Below are positions 9,213 to 19,406 of a DNA stretch of 64,000 nucleotides, in pieces. Location: assembly GCA_009768925.2 (NCBI GenBank), contig VHIT02000033.1, forward strand, positions 186,001 to 250,000, given 5' to 3'. Origin of the DNA: Cryptosporidium bovis. Taxonomy: Eukaryota; Apicomplexa; Conoidasida; Eucoccidiorida; Cryptosporidiidae. Both the position numbers and the translations under genes were made by a program. Positions within the stretch are counted from its first letter, which is position 1; every line of letters starts with the position of its first letter. The notes under the pieces are model-generated. The model saw only the letters and a program-made list of their open reading frames with translations. It was not told where the DNA came from and made no database searches.

Positions 9213-10604
9213 ATGAGTAGAATAGTTCATGACAGTAAATTCCGTAATTTGTATGGGGAATGCCTTCAGGATAGGTTTTCAGGTCTGCATATTGTAACAA
9301 GCAAGCATACAGTGGATGGTTGCGGAATAGCGGCTTCCTCTGAGTTTATAGCTTTTCCAGCAGAATGTAGTGGTGGAGGAAGCGTGGGAGTAATAGATAA
9401 TTCATCATTTGGCTATAAACCAAATGTTGTTTATTTCAAAGGTCACAAAGCTGAGGTGAGTGATGTCGAGTTCTCACCATTCTATTCTTGTTTGTTGGTA
9501 AGTGCCTCTCAGGATAAAACCATTAAGTTGTGGGAGATTCCTGAACATGCTGCTCAGAAAAGACTCAAAGACCCACTTGCAGTTTTTCGTGGACATACAA
9601 AGAAGGTTTCTTTAGTAAAGTTTAACCCTTCTGCAGAATGGATATTGGCTTCTGCAAGCAGAGATGACACAATTAAGATTTGGAACTGTGAAACAATGCA
9701 AGATGAGATAAATATAGGATTACCAGGACTCCCAACATCAATTAAATGGGGTTATGATGGTAACTTATTAGCAGTTTCATGCATGGATAAAGTAACCAGG
9801 ATAATTGATCCTAGGAGCGAGAGAATTACATATCAGTGGCAGGCTCATAGCGGTGGAAGAAAGAGCAGATGTGAATGGATGGGTGGCACTATGGGAAACC
9901 CAAATTGGCTCTTAACTACAGGTTTTAGTGATAAGGGAGAGAGACAAGTTGGCATTTGGGATATCAGATATTTGGATAAAAGTGTTGGGTTAGAATTTGT
10001 GGATATTGAACAACCTTCGTTAATACCTTTTTGGGATGAGGGAACCGGACTGTTTTATTTGGCAGGTAAAGGTGATACAAATATTAGGGTTTACGAATAC
10101 AGTAGGAGTGAGGGTTGTGTGAGAAAATTGGAGGAATATAAGTCAATTAACTCACTCAAGGGTTATTGCTTAGCTCCAAAACAAACGGTTGATGTAATGA
10201 AATGTGAAATAGACAGGGTATTAAGACTAGAGTCAGGAGGAGTAATTCAACCTGTTTCGTTCATAGTCCCTAGAAAAGCAAATGAATTCTATCCCGATTT
10301 GTTTCCAGATACCATTGGAAATGAGGCTGCAATGGGACCTGAAGAGTGGATTGGTGGTCTTTCGGGAGAGCCAGAAAGAATGTCATTAAGGCCGGAGGTT
10401 GTTCAAACTCAAAGCAAAATGTTCAAGAGAATGAGATCAGTTGTTAAAAATGCAAGAGTAATATTGAAAAAAGACCTAGCCAAGGCTGAAATGCAATTAA
10501 GTAGTATGCAAGACGAGCTTTGTTCAATAGAGTCACTAAAACATCAATTAAAGGAAAAGGAAAATGAGATTGCACAGTTGAAGGCAAAGAAATCACTAGA
10601 GTAA
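9213..10604 (+). CDS. Coronin (WD40 actin-binding protein)
   Basis: Actin-filament regulator; in Toxoplasma and Plasmodium coronins bind F-actin and are linked to motility and endocytosis. It has 463 aa, the usual short-coronin size. It starts SRIVHDSKFRNLYGE, matching the coronin N-terminal signature. WD40 blades follow (FKGHKAEVSDVEFSPF, VFRGHTKKVSLVKFNP, ASRDDTIKIWN) to about residue 390, with the family's C-terminal extension (FYPDLFPDT). A 30-40 residue C-terminal coiled coil (SIESLKHQLKEKENEIAQLK) would oligomerise the protein. Single exon. The ATG chosen gives the conserved N-terminus. Confidence 0.95.
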   Translation: MSRIVHDSKFRNLYGECLQDRFSGLHIVTSKHTVDGCGIAASSEFIAFPAECSGGGSVGVIDNSSFGYKPNVVYFKGHKAEVSDVEFSPFYSCLLVSASQDKTIKLWEIPEHAAQKRLKDPLAVFRGHTKKVSLVKFNPSAEWILASASRDDTIKIWNCETMQDEINIGLPGLPTSIKWGYDGNLLAVSCMDKVTRIIDPRSERITYQWQAHSGGRKSRCEWMGGTMGNPNWLLTTGFSDKGERQVGIWDIRYLDKSVGLEFVDIEQPSLIPFWDEGTGLFYLAGKGDTNIRVYEYSRSEGCVRKLEEYKSINSLKGYCLAPKQTVDVMKCEIDRVLRLESGGVIQPVSFIVPRKANEFYPDLFPDTIGNEAAMGPEEWIGGLSGEPERMSLRPEVVQTQSKMFKRMRSVVKNARVILKKDLAKAEMQLSSMQDELCSIESLKHQLKEKENEIAQLKAKKSLE

Positions 10605-10933
10605 CGTTATAAAGTCTCCTTCTATTTTTTAAATAGTATAATTAGTAAATCCTATAACTTAATAGTTTATTACATTTGCGTTTCGTTTCGTAAATATCAC
10701 ACAGTTTTGTCTAATTAGGTTCAAATCTTAAAAACTAATGTGCAGCTTTTATAGGTCTGCATAGTGAATGACTGCAATTAATATGCAAAAGTACGTGCAT
10801 ACACTGCTGTATCATGTCTGTAAATAAAGAAACCAAATTAGGATGTAAGGTAATAACAAAAAAATACCGTTTGAAGTAATTCCCAGTTTGTGGTCTACAC
10901 CGACAAAGCATTATTTGAGAATGAGTAGTTACC
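10605..10933. other. Convergent intergenic gap
   Basis: A 329-bp gap between the 3' ends of coronin and the RWD-domain gene. No gene is seen. GGTTCAAATC at about 10719 resembles a tRNA B-box, but no tRNA arms or A-box can be found. Confidence 0.5.
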
Positions 10934-11926
10934 CTATCTTGAATAAATCTTCATGGTAGTTAAGAAAAGATCCTTGATTCCAAGCTCATCGCAGTGCTTT
11001 GCAAGGGTTTTCATTTGTTCAGGTGGAAGTTCTATCATTCTTTCGGGCAATTTTCTCATACTATCAAGGTCTACTTTTCCTTCTTTATTAAAAATGAGAG
11101 AAATTTCCTGTATAATCTCACCTCTAACAACGAAGTGCTTCCATCTAAGTCTTTGGAGTCTTCTAGTATATTCTAGACAACATTCTTCAGGTCCTTCAAG
11201 AATGATGATTCCAGGATAACCGATCTTACAAAAACCTCCGAGAGACAATTCCCTTGCCCAATCACAAATAAGTTTTCTCTTTATTTTACTGCGTATATGG
11301 TGACTGTAACACGCTCTCATTCCCCAAATAATTGTTTTATTCAACCCGTTATTGGAAATATTTGAAATTGACCAAATGCTTCCTTCTTTTGAATCTCGCT
11401 CCAGCTCTTCATCAGAAGAAAGATGATTATCCGAGTCATCGTCTTCGACTTCCCCTCCACGTTCATTGGAACAAGGGAAATTATTGTCTGGAGGAAGGTC
11501 CTTCACAATAAGTTCTGTAGCCTCTCTCGCAGCTATTATTTGGTTATAAATGCATTCGGAATCTCGAACAAAGGCATTTTTGGCCTCATTTATAATATAA
11601 GAACACTGGGAGTCGGAAAGGAAGAATGGAACGGAGGTTTCATCAGAAACAACTCTAAATTCAATAGGTCCAGTGTCATAATGAGTTTCTGTGTTGATTG
11701 TCAACTTCAAAAATAGCTGAGTAGAGTAAAAATATCTACTGTCTAATTTTGCTCTTAAAGTAAAAGAATTCTCAGAGGCAGAATCACATTCATCTTTATT
11801 AATGATCCAGGAAGTAAAATCATCACTGAGGACAAACTCATCACTATATTCCGTAAATATGCACCTTAAGGCTTCTATTTCCAATCTCAATCTTTCTTTG
11901 TAATTAAGACCACTGCATTCTTCCAT
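10934..11926 (-). CDS. RWD domain plus DUF1115 protein (RWDD2-like)
   Basis: 330 aa with the layout of eukaryotic RWDD2 proteins. The N-terminal RWD domain (residues 5-145) starts RLRLEIEALRCIFTEY, as RWD domains do, and ends in a long helix with AAREATELIV. An acidic linker (EVEDDDSDNHLSSDEELERD) follows. The DUF1115 domain (about 180-330) contains IIWGMRACYSHHIRSKIKR, then GYPGIIILEGPEECCLEYTR and RWKHFVVRGE. The molecular role of RWDD2 proteins is not settled; they probably act in protein-protein contact in ubiquitin or translation-stress settings. Single exon. It lies only about 145 bp from the next gene upstream on the same strand. Confidence 0.88.
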   Translation of the reverse strand: MEECSGLNYKERLRLEIEALRCIFTEYSDEFVLSDDFTSWIINKDECDSASENSFTLRAKLDSRYFYSTQLFLKLTINTETHYDTGPIEFRVVSDETSVPFFLSDSQCSYIINEAKNAFVRDSECIYNQIIAAREATELIVKDLPPDNNFPCSNERGGEVEDDDSDNHLSSDEELERDSKEGSIWSISNISNNGLNKTIIWGMRACYSHHIRSKIKRKLICDWARELSLGGFCKIGYPGIIILEGPEECCLEYTRRLQRLRWKHFVVRGEIIQEISLIFNKEGKVDLDSMRKLPERMIELPPEQMKTLAKHCDELGIKDLFLTTMKIYSR

Positions 11927-12071
11927 TTAATAGCAGGAGAATAGACTATTTGTGGTGGCGGTTAGAACCAATATAATAAAGATTCAAGTATATATTAGAT
12001 TTTCTAACTTGAAAACTAAGCAAAGTGGAAACCGCAACTATTTGGGTCTTCTTTTTTGAGATATGAGAACA

Positions 12072-14495
12072 CTATGGCCCGGAAAGCTCATATGACTTGA
12101 AATTGGCGCAAAGCTTCAGCGCCTCGGATAGAGATATAAATGTTGCAACCTGATGCACTATCTGTGCACATGAATTGATTGCCTCGTCAGGTCTGTCGTA
12201 AACAAGATCTTCAAGGCCGCTGACGATGTTCATCTCATGATTCATAAGTTGTGTGGCGATTTCACAAGCAGTATTCAAAGGAACAAGAATGATTCTGTTT
12301 AAATCAATACCACCAATAAAGTCGGGGTCAATTGCTTCTTTGTGAATAATTTTGAGCTTTCTAAAGATTTTTTTGATTTTACCTGAAATCACATTTGAAT
12401 AAGATTGCTTAGTTGTTAATAGTTCTTTTTCAGAATAAAGGCAATGGTCTCTAGCAGTACCTATTATAGAGAGGGCTATAATTGTCTTAAGAGCCGAATT
12501 GGTTTCATCCTCTTGGTTATTTATTCTATCTCCAGGACATCCATCCCAATACATAAGTTTTTCCGAAACAGTAGAACCTTGCAGTAGTTTATGTATATTT
12601 AAAGAATTAGCAGTTTTTCTGCAGTATTTGAGTGCTTTTTTAAATCCCATATCTTTTTTCGAATTTTTAAAAACAGTTAGTGGAATTCCGAGAAAAGAAT
12701 GCCTGTGTTTAAGGAGGCCGTTATCACTCATGGTTCTAAGGATATTTGTACAAGATTCAACAAATCTCCATGGAACAAAATTTCCCTTCCATTCTTTTTT
12801 TCTCATAAGTTTCCAGGTAGTTTCTGGGATCATGTAATTTCTTTTAATAATATCTGAAATGGTGTTCCAAGCAATCCTCTGGAATACAGAATATTTGGTC
12901 ACCTCAGAACCCTCAACACCAACAGAATGCGTAAGCTTTGGAGCATATCTGTACTCATGTCTAGGATGACCTACTGTTTTTCTGTCAATACTGAATCTCA
13001 TTAAACGCGCACCAAATGGAAATCTAATTCCATAATACTTATCTCTTGTTGGTATTTCATCAATAAAAGTTCTCTTTGATGGGGGAGGAAGTTCATATAC
13101 CTGCAAAACACGTTCAATTTGTGTTGTTACTTTTGGAGCATAATCATCATTTTTAAGATCTGAAATAATGGCGTCTACCAAGGAAATTTCTCTTGCTGAA
13201 TCGTAAATTGGTGGAAGAAATACTCTCAACTTTTCATCGGTTTTGAATTTACTGCGTGAGGAAGCATTATTTTCATTATCGTTCAAATTCTTACCATAAA
13301 TATCGATTTCAGCGTTTTTCATCTCACTGTCAATCTCATCTTGAACTTTTTCAATCAATTTATCCTCCCTCTCGGCTTCAATGTAATCGAGCAAGTCAAG
13401 TTCCTCCCCATCTGCTAGAGTACCCTGTTTTTTTGGAGGGTGAAACTTAGCCTTTGCCAAAGCCTCTCTAATAAGCCTTTCCTTTATGCTTTTTCTACTA
13501 ACCCTTTTCTGGGTAGTGGTAAAAATGGGCTTTCCTTCGATATTATGATAGGTAGTATGAAATTGCGTATGAGTGAGTTTATGGGAGGCAAATCCACCTC
13601 TACCAGTTCTAAAAATTCTATGTTTGTTATTAAAGTAATCATGCTTTTTTGGACAACAAGCAGAACCGATAAGCAAATGTGATGTGCATGAGCCCCTAGG
13701 CCTTGAAAGCTCTAAATGGTGATCGTGGCCAGCTATGTATGCATCAACCTTGTATCTTTTCAAAATTGGATTCAAAATTCTATTAATATCGGCATTATCT
13801 CCGTGCTCCCCACTAGAGTAACATGGATAATGACCTATCACAAATATCCAATCAATATCTCTTACAACGGCTGCCTTTAGTGTATTTTCAATAAAGTCCA
13901 TTTGTTCATTCCATATTTTGCTATTTACATCCGTTCCCATTCTATAAGACATTAACCAGGAATCGGTATAAATGAATATTGCTCTTGTTTTGATCAACTC
14001 CATTTTTGATTCCGTCTCATAACTACCGTTATTTGCACTCAAATAGGGATGCGGCGAGTACTTTGGAGCATCAAATTCCTCAATAGTATAAAACCAGAAA
14101 TTAGGCATATACCACCTGGGAGACTTTAAACTATAGTGCCTGTCTACTTGGGCAGTTGCATTACCCCACCAATCATGATTGCCTAAAACACACCTAAATT
14201 GAACGTCGCGTAAAGCTTCATGAGTAAACACGTTCTCAAACATGTGATCCCACAGGGGATCGTCTACAGAGCTAACTCCCCATCTATAGAAATTGTCGCC
14301 AACAGAAATCAAGAATTTTGGTTTAAGTTTTGAAGCAACCTCACCCATTGATCTGCTTACTACTGCTAAAATAGCAGTGGGCTCCCCCCAGTCGCCGAAA
14401 GTTAGCCAATTAAAGGCGTTAACATCGTTCCAGAGAAGAAACAGCACACCAACAAATGCCAAACATATCCCAGGTTTTGAATGCCCCCTCAACAT
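12072..14495 (-). CDS. Secreted purple (tartrate-resistant type) acid phosphatase with long C-terminal extension
   Basis: Metallophosphatase of the secretory pathway. A signal peptide (residues about 8-27) is followed by a TRAP-like catalytic domain with all metal-site motifs: GDWGE (34-38), GDNFY (66-70), GNHDWWGN (105-112), GHYP (221-224) and GHDHH (256-260). These residues bind the two metals in purple acid phosphatases. The enzyme domain ends near residue 330, but the protein runs to 807 aa. The roughly 470-residue extension is charged, with cysteines and helices, and I recognise no domain in it. Typical TRAPs have 300-400 aa, so the extension is unusual. Single exon; head-to-head with the glycosyltransferase gene. 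Confidence 0.88.
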   Translation of the reverse strand: MLRGHSKPGICLAFVGVLFLLWNDVNAFNWLTFGDWGEPTAILAVVSRSMGEVASKLKPKFLISVGDNFYRWGVSSVDDPLWDHMFENVFTHEALRDVQFRCVLGNHDWWGNATAQVDRHYSLKSPRWYMPNFWFYTIEEFDAPKYSPHPYLSANNGSYETESKMELIKTRAIFIYTDSWLMSYRMGTDVNSKIWNEQMDFIENTLKAAVVRDIDWIFVIGHYPCYSSGEHGDNADINRILNPILKRYKVDAYIAGHDHHLELSRPRGSCTSHLLIGSACCPKKHDYFNNKHRIFRTGRGGFASHKLTHTQFHTTYHNIEGKPIFTTTQKRVSRKSIKERLIREALAKAKFHPPKKQGTLADGEELDLLDYIEAEREDKLIEKVQDEIDSEMKNAEIDIYGKNLNDNENNASSRSKFKTDEKLRVFLPPIYDSAREISLVDAIISDLKNDDYAPKVTTQIERVLQVYELPPPSKRTFIDEIPTRDKYYGIRFPFGARLMRFSIDRKTVGHPRHEYRYAPKLTHSVGVEGSEVTKYSVFQRIAWNTISDIIKRNYMIPETTWKLMRKKEWKGNFVPWRFVESCTNILRTMSDNGLLKHRHSFLGIPLTVFKNSKKDMGFKKALKYCRKTANSLNIHKLLQGSTVSEKLMYWDGCPGDRINNQEDETNSALKTIIALSIIGTARDHCLYSEKELLTTKQSYSNVISGKIKKIFRKLKIIHKEAIDPDFIGGIDLNRIILVPLNTACEIATQLMNHEMNIVSGLEDLVYDRPDEAINSCAQIVHQVATFISLSEALKLCANFKSYELSGP

Positions 14496-15330
14496 GGGGT
14501 TTTATTTTGTTCGTTACTTATGAGTTTGACCTATTTTTTTCTCGTATTCAGTGGCAACCCTTTTGCACCCTGTGGAAAACCCCTCCTTTTTGCTTAGTCT
14601 AAGCCTACTCCTGCTATCTCAGAAGACTCTCACATCAAACAAAATTTGAAATAAATTAACAATTCAGGTGCGAATACTCTCTTATATTTATTATTGCCTC
14701 TAATTCCTCATTTATCGGCCACTTAATCATCTAAAAATAATTAGAAAATCAAAAATATGTACCCGCCTAATCCTGCCTGAAATATTTGGCGCTCCCGGTG
14801 TTTAACGAATAGTCATGCACTTTCAAAGTTGTCTTATTTTTAAATTTGCATTAAGATGGGTGGGGTTACACATGCAAATTTACTGAGCTACTTTGCGGGT
14901 GGGTATTTACTTTCTAGTAACTGACTTAAAATAAGTTCAACTCAGTTTGCTCAAAAGCGAGAGTATTAAATATACAATTCTCCTTTATAGAGTTGAACTA
15001 AACATTAACAAAGAATAATTTGGTGGGGTGTTTGACTTAGGTACATGGCAAAACTTAAGGCGATAGTGCAAAACGTCTGAAAGTTTTAAGTAGTGAACAT
15101 TTGCTTTACAGAAGGTATTTTATATAATACAATAAGTGATAACTTGAAATAGTAGTTAATTACGTGTGTAAATATTACTATAATATAGTGAGCAGTAGCG
15201 TGTAACCAGCAGAGTCCCTTATTTAAGTGAATGAGGTAAAAGTGCATTTTAAGTCTTGATTTACAAATTATTTGTGCAATAATAGACTAAATTGTGTACA
15301 TTTCGGAATAGCGATAGTTTTGGATGAAAA
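14496..15330. promoter_or_regulatory. Divergent promoter gap, phosphatase/glycosyltransferase, with GGCGC
   Basis: An 835-bp gap between two gene starts. It holds TTTGGCGCTCCC (GGCGC core at 14788-14792), an E2F-like match, and the G-rich words GGGTGGGG and GCGGGTGGG at about 14856-14906. Otherwise AT-rich with no convincing ORF. Confidence 0.45.
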
Positions 15331-16707
15331 ATGTTGCTACAATTATTTATTTTATTTCAGCTAACAATTACAATTTATTCTCAAGATAATATTATTAAAA
15401 GATTCCGTAGCGATGGTGGCTTACCTAGGTCATCGCAACCATCTCCTCTTTTAAGTGTGGTAGAAATGTTGAATTCTACTCTAGATATGGGTGGGAGTGG
15501 TCTAGGCAGCAATAACAATGGGAGTGGAATACTTGGGAAGATTATTTCATCAAGTCAGATATTTGGGGAAAACAACAGTAATAATGATAATAATGTGGAT
15601 GACGAAAGTAAGAATAACCAAACAACAGATTTGAGTTCGGAAAACAATATAAATGGATCTTCTCTGTTGATCTCAGATAGTATACAAAGGAATAATGATA
15701 ATAATAACAAAACAGTAACTTCACAACCGGAAGAAAGAAGTCTAAGAGTAGAAAAAACTCCACAACAAATAAGAAAAAAATTGATAGATGGTTCATTTGC
15801 TGAACTAATGGAATTAATGGAAGAGGAGGTACGTAAAAGAGGTGATGTCCCGATGGATAGGTATGACCCAAATATATCATTGGTGGTTCCAGTAGCATTT
15901 GATGATTTAAGGTCATTTCCTGTACTGTTGTCATCTTTAAGACTACAGACAATGAGACCCGATGAAATAATATTGGTATTTGATATTCCAGAAAATGACG
16001 TTGATTCTCGTCATAATGTTTTAAAGGAGGTAGAAAAGTACAGTAAAAGTCTAAGGAATCTTAGACCATTTTTCAGGACACCACCCCCACCACCGAGACA
16101 CTTTCCAGGGTCAAATAGGTTATTTGGTGCATCAAAAGCAAAAAACGAGATAGTTATGTTCTTTGATAGTGATGATATAATTCATCCACAACGTGTAGAG
16201 TATGTTTCAAGAGCATTTAAACAGAATCCAGATATGGATGCCTTTTTGACCGAGTATTTTGTCGAACAAATGGACACTACTGAACAGGCACAGGAGATGC
16301 CAAAAAAATCGATGCAAGACTTAAAGAAAGTATTTGATTTGGATGAATTGGAGAACAGTAAGGGTGGATTACTCGCGGCTACTTATGAAAATGAGAGAAA
16401 AGAAGCAAAAAGAGCCGTTGAAGAATATGGTTTGAAGTGTCCATGGAACCCGAATGACAGGAGAACTGAGATTAACTGGCCAGAAACACATGGATGGTGG
16501 TTGTACTGTTGTCACAACGGTTGGCTAACAATAAGAAGAAGCGTGTTGATCGAGGTTCCATATCCTGACAAGGAGTCGGGGGAGGACTCCCTATACGTTT
16601 TCAGGCTATTAATGAGTGGAAAAAACCTAGGACATAGCAGGGTGCCATTGGGAATATACGTGCTTGGAAATACCTACAGAGTAAGACAAAAAAACAAAGA
16701 TAATTAA
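15331..16707 (+). CDS. Secreted/lumenal glycosyltransferase-like protein (GT-A, family-2 type)
   Basis: 458 aa with an N-terminal signal peptide (MLLQLFILFQLTITIYS) and no later membrane segment, so probably ER/Golgi lumenal or secreted. After an Asn/Ser-rich low-complexity region (residues 45-130), a GT-A fold begins near residue 180. SLVVPVAFDDLRSFPVLLSSL is followed by LQTMRPDEIILVFD, as in family 2 enzymes where a strand leads to 'Q...P.EIILVDD'. A GASKAKNEIVMFFDSDD segment follows near residue 277, the metal-binding DxD-type motif. A later stretch with HGWWLYCCHNGWLTIRRSV and GEDSLYVFRLL may hold the acceptor site (the acidic ED pair is typical). Donor and acceptor sugars cannot be told. 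Confidence 0.72.
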   Translation: MLLQLFILFQLTITIYSQDNIIKRFRSDGGLPRSSQPSPLLSVVEMLNSTLDMGGSGLGSNNNGSGILGKIISSSQIFGENNSNNDNNVDDESKNNQTTDLSSENNINGSSLLISDSIQRNNDNNNKTVTSQPEERSLRVEKTPQQIRKKLIDGSFAELMELMEEEVRKRGDVPMDRYDPNISLVVPVAFDDLRSFPVLLSSLRLQTMRPDEIILVFDIPENDVDSRHNVLKEVEKYSKSLRNLRPFFRTPPPPPRHFPGSNRLFGASKAKNEIVMFFDSDDIIHPQRVEYVSRAFKQNPDMDAFLTEYFVEQMDTTEQAQEMPKKSMQDLKKVFDLDELENSKGGLLAATYENERKEAKRAVEEYGLKCPWNPNDRRTEINWPETHGWWLYCCHNGWLTIRRSVLIEVPYPDKESGEDSLYVFRLLMSGKNLGHSRVPLGIYVLGNTYRVRQKNKDN

Positions 16708-16803
16708 ATATCAGAATTCTGAACAACCTATTAAAAAGTTAAGATTCAAAGCTAACGATAAGGAATACCGAGTAAAAAAGAACGACATTTACACCATATT
16801 TCT

Positions 16804-17961
16804 CTACTTCCATACCTTGCAGTCCTGAATCTTAAGACCCTCAACCTCTTCATCATTACAGAAATAGTCAGAAATAAGACTTCTCTCACTCTTGTTCGAG
16901 AAATCAAGTCTTTTAAATGTGTGATATTCGAATGATGGATGGGACATCATCTCTTCAGGTATTTCGTTTCCTCTAAATAGAAATACGCCTTGATAATCAA
17001 ATTCACCATTACTTCCAACAATGTTAATAACACCAAAAGAATATTTCCTGAAATTGTTGTCTAACCTCTGCAGGAATCCACCAACCATGTTGCTCGCCCT
17101 AAATGCAACATCTAACTCGCCAGGAAGTTTGTTGTATTTCATGTAATAAAAGCAATAACCATTTGGATCAAAGTTTTTCTCCAACCAAGGCATTGCAACC
17201 CCTCTCAAATCCTTTGTATTTGAATAAACGCGCTTCCATTCATCTAGATTCATAGAGGATGGTGGAAGACTGTCTAGGGGATTCTCCTTTTTTTTTGTTT
17301 TATCCTCGGAAGCACCACCTGACTGGGATTGGCTCTGTGTCTTTGTCTGTCCTTGACAGCACTTTTTAGAAAGTTCGCCATAATGCTTTTTAACTGCTGG
17401 CTGATTCAATACCGTGTCCAAATAACGCCTTAAATTAACCAAAGTGTCCAAACTAATGCTTTTATTCGAAAAAAAGACAACTGAATCGAGCATTACTGCT
17501 AAAAATATATCGGCAATTGTAAGACGGTGACCAACAATAAATGTACGTCTCGCGAGATATTCATTTATTTTAGTAAATATATTCATAATTTCTTTGTATG
17601 TTGCCGTCTTATCACCACTACATCCAGATACTGGACACAAAGAACGTATCAGTGGAGTCATTTCCGAGTCTAAATAGTACAACATCATATCAACATGCGT
17701 TGCATCAGATGGCGACCTTCCATATAAGTTGGTGTATGGCGAACCTCTTGCTAAGTGTCTAATAATTGTACTTGTCCCAAATATTTCATCAAATTTTGTC
17801 ACTAAAACTGGTGTCCCCTTTTTAAGTGGGAGATTTATTGCTTTTAGTTCCAAATTGTCAGCTGATTTCAAAGTAATCTTATTTCCTGTGATTTCAGCAA
17901 CTGACATTATTACTGATACCATCGGACATTTATCGAGTGAATACAAGATCATCGTCTCCAT
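16804..17961 (-). CDS. EEF1G: Translation elongation factor 1-gamma
   Basis: Structural subunit of the eEF1B exchange complex that recharges eEF1A with GTP. It has 385 aa, within the family range. A GST-like N-terminal half (residues 1-200) includes the GST-C segment TFIVGHRLTIADIFLAVML. A low-complexity linker (200-225) leads to the diagnostic EF1G domain: LPPSSMNLDEWKRVYSN, then FDPNGYCFYYMKYNK and HPSFEYHTFKRLD, ending IQDCKVWK at the stop. Single exon. Its 3' end is about 95 bp from the converging glycosyltransferase gene, and its promoter gap is shared with ribosomal protein eL6. Confidence 0.96.
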   Translation of the reverse strand: METMILYSLDKCPMVSVIMSVAEITGNKITLKSADNLELKAINLPLKKGTPVLVTKFDEIFGTSTIIRHLARGSPYTNLYGRSPSDATHVDMMLYYLDSEMTPLIRSLCPVSGCSGDKTATYKEIMNIFTKINEYLARRTFIVGHRLTIADIFLAVMLDSVVFFSNKSISLDTLVNLRRYLDTVLNQPAVKKHYGELSKKCCQGQTKTQSQSQSGGASEDKTKKKENPLDSLPPSSMNLDEWKRVYSNTKDLRGVAMPWLEKNFDPNGYCFYYMKYNKLPGELDVAFRASNMVGGFLQRLDNNFRKYSFGVINIVGSNGEFDYQGVFLFRGNEIPEEMMSHPSFEYHTFKRLDFSNKSERSLISDYFCNDEEVEGLKIQDCKVWK

Positions 17962-18739
17962 TTGTCACAAACTATTGAAAAACAAGTCAGTACCAATTTC
18001 CTGCAAAGTTTGAAATTTCAAAGTTCACTTAAAATATTTACCAAAGAACACACTTTGTTAATGCAGTATCACTTCTATTTGACCAATTTGTTATTGAGGA
18101 TACATTAAATATTTCCTAAATAATATTGGTTTCGTGTCCAATGCCTATTTTACGTTGTCTTTATATATTGATATTACTGTCTCAGACTGGCGCCCCAAAA
18201 TTTATTTTATGTTAAATATTTGTTACTTTATTTTAAAAGGGGTGTAAATAATATAAATTTAATTATGATTAAGCTCTTTTTGAGTCATAAACGCTTATAT
18301 TTCAGTTTATCATTTTGAGTCACATACATACTCCCCACCCCCTTTTTTTAATTATTACTAATAAGCATATATTAAATATCTATACTGATTTAGGCGGTAA
18401 TTTGCTTACATTATTCTTATGTCTCGAGGCGGTAAGGTACCGAACAAATCTTATATGTAAACAAAAAAATATAAATGCGCGGTTTTTCTCAAGAAAATAA
18501 TTTTTTTGAAATATACCGCATTTGTGTCTTCAAATTGTCTCAGTTTGTCTTGACAGGAAAAAAAAGGCTATATTCTTAAAGGGCAGGAAGAAAGGGAAAT
18601 CAAACAAAGTATTTTTACATTTAGATATCAAGTAACAAGTAGATATACTTACATTTCTGCACGTAAATATAGATTTGTGTTGTTAGTTTTACTCTTTTAT
18701 TTCGAATAAGCAGAACCAGAGGGTATAAGTAAAGGAAAA
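17962..18739. promoter_or_regulatory. Divergent promoter gap eEF1G/eL6
   Basis: A 778-bp gap between two translation genes, which suggests co-regulation. It holds GGCGCC at 18189-18194 and two GGCGGTA words at 18393-18399 and 18428-18434. No coding ORF is seen. Confidence 0.5.
18189..18194. promoter_or_regulatory. GGCGCC (E2F-like) motif between eEF1G and eL6
   Basis: GGCGCC within CTGGCGCCCC, about 230 bp upstream of eEF1G and 545 bp upstream of eL6. Same class as the other intergenic GGCGC sites in the window. Confidence 0.45.
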
Positions 18740-19297
18740 ATGGTAAAAAAACTGCAAATAACAAGACAATGTGATCGCGTTAAGGTGACATTGAGGAAGA
18801 AATATGCCTCTCGTCGCAAGGCATCTGTTGTTGCTCCAAAGATTAGAAGTTCACTGCAACCGGGTGTTGTTTGCATACTATTGGCAGGCCCATACAAAGG
18901 TAAAAGAGTGGTTATGTTAAAGTCTCTTCCATCTGGTTTAATAGTAGTCACAGGACCATTTTCGGTAAATGGTGTTCCAGTTAGGAGAGTCAATCCTGCA
19001 TATATCATTGCGACTAGTACAAGAATAGATGTGTCCAAGGCAGACTTGTCCAAATTTACAGACGAATACTTCAAGGTTGATAGGAAGAAAGAAAGAAAGA
19101 ATAAAGATTCATTTATGAATCAAGGTGATGACAACACCAAACAAAACAGAGTTGTTTCGGAGGAAAGGAAAAAGGATCAACAGAAACTAGATTCTGCCAT
19201 TGTCCCGTCTATCCAGTCAAATCCTCTAATGATGAGTTACTTAAAGACTAGATTTACTTTAACTAATGGAATGTATCCACATAAGCTTAAGTTCTGA
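18740..19297 (+). CDS. RPL6: 60S ribosomal protein eL6
   Basis: 185 aa. The eL6 core is present: LRSSLQPG-type entry (KIRSSLQPGVVCILLAG), GPYKGKRVVMLKSLPSGLI with the KOW-like basic loop, then VVTGPFSVNGVPVRRVNPAYIIATST. A lysine-rich helix (KKERKNKDS) and a C-terminal tail (SYLKTRFTLTNGMYPHKLKF) match the family, whose length is variable at the N-terminus. Single exon. The start is the only sensible ATG before the basic N-terminus. A 10-bp stem-loop follows 6 nt after the stop codon. Confidence 0.95.
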   Translation: MVKKLQITRQCDRVKVTLRKKYASRRKASVVAPKIRSSLQPGVVCILLAGPYKGKRVVMLKSLPSGLIVVTGPFSVNGVPVRRVNPAYIIATSTRIDVSKADLSKFTDEYFKVDRKKERKNKDSFMNQGDDNTKQNRVVSEERKKDQQKLDSAIVPSIQSNPLMMSYLKTRFTLTNGMYPHKLKF

Positions 19298-19303
19298 TAA
19301 ACA

Positions 19304-19333
19304 AATGCAAGTTTATCTAAAGTAACTTGCATT
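19304..19333 (+). repeat. 10-bp stem-loop just after the eL6 stop
   Basis: AATGCAAGTT (19304-19313) and AACTTGCATT (19324-19333) form a perfect 10-bp stem with a 10-nt loop, 6 nt beyond the stop codon. A possible 3' UTR or processing element. Confidence 0.55.
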
Positions 19334-19406
19334 ATTTTGTCCATTTCTCTAATTACTTCATACAGTGATTTGAGGAGTAATACTAGTGATAATTAATACA
19401 GAGGAA

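Noticed and set aside
10717-10740. GGTTCAAATC resembling a tRNA B-box
   Set aside because: No A-box, acceptor stem or anticodon arm can be folded around it.
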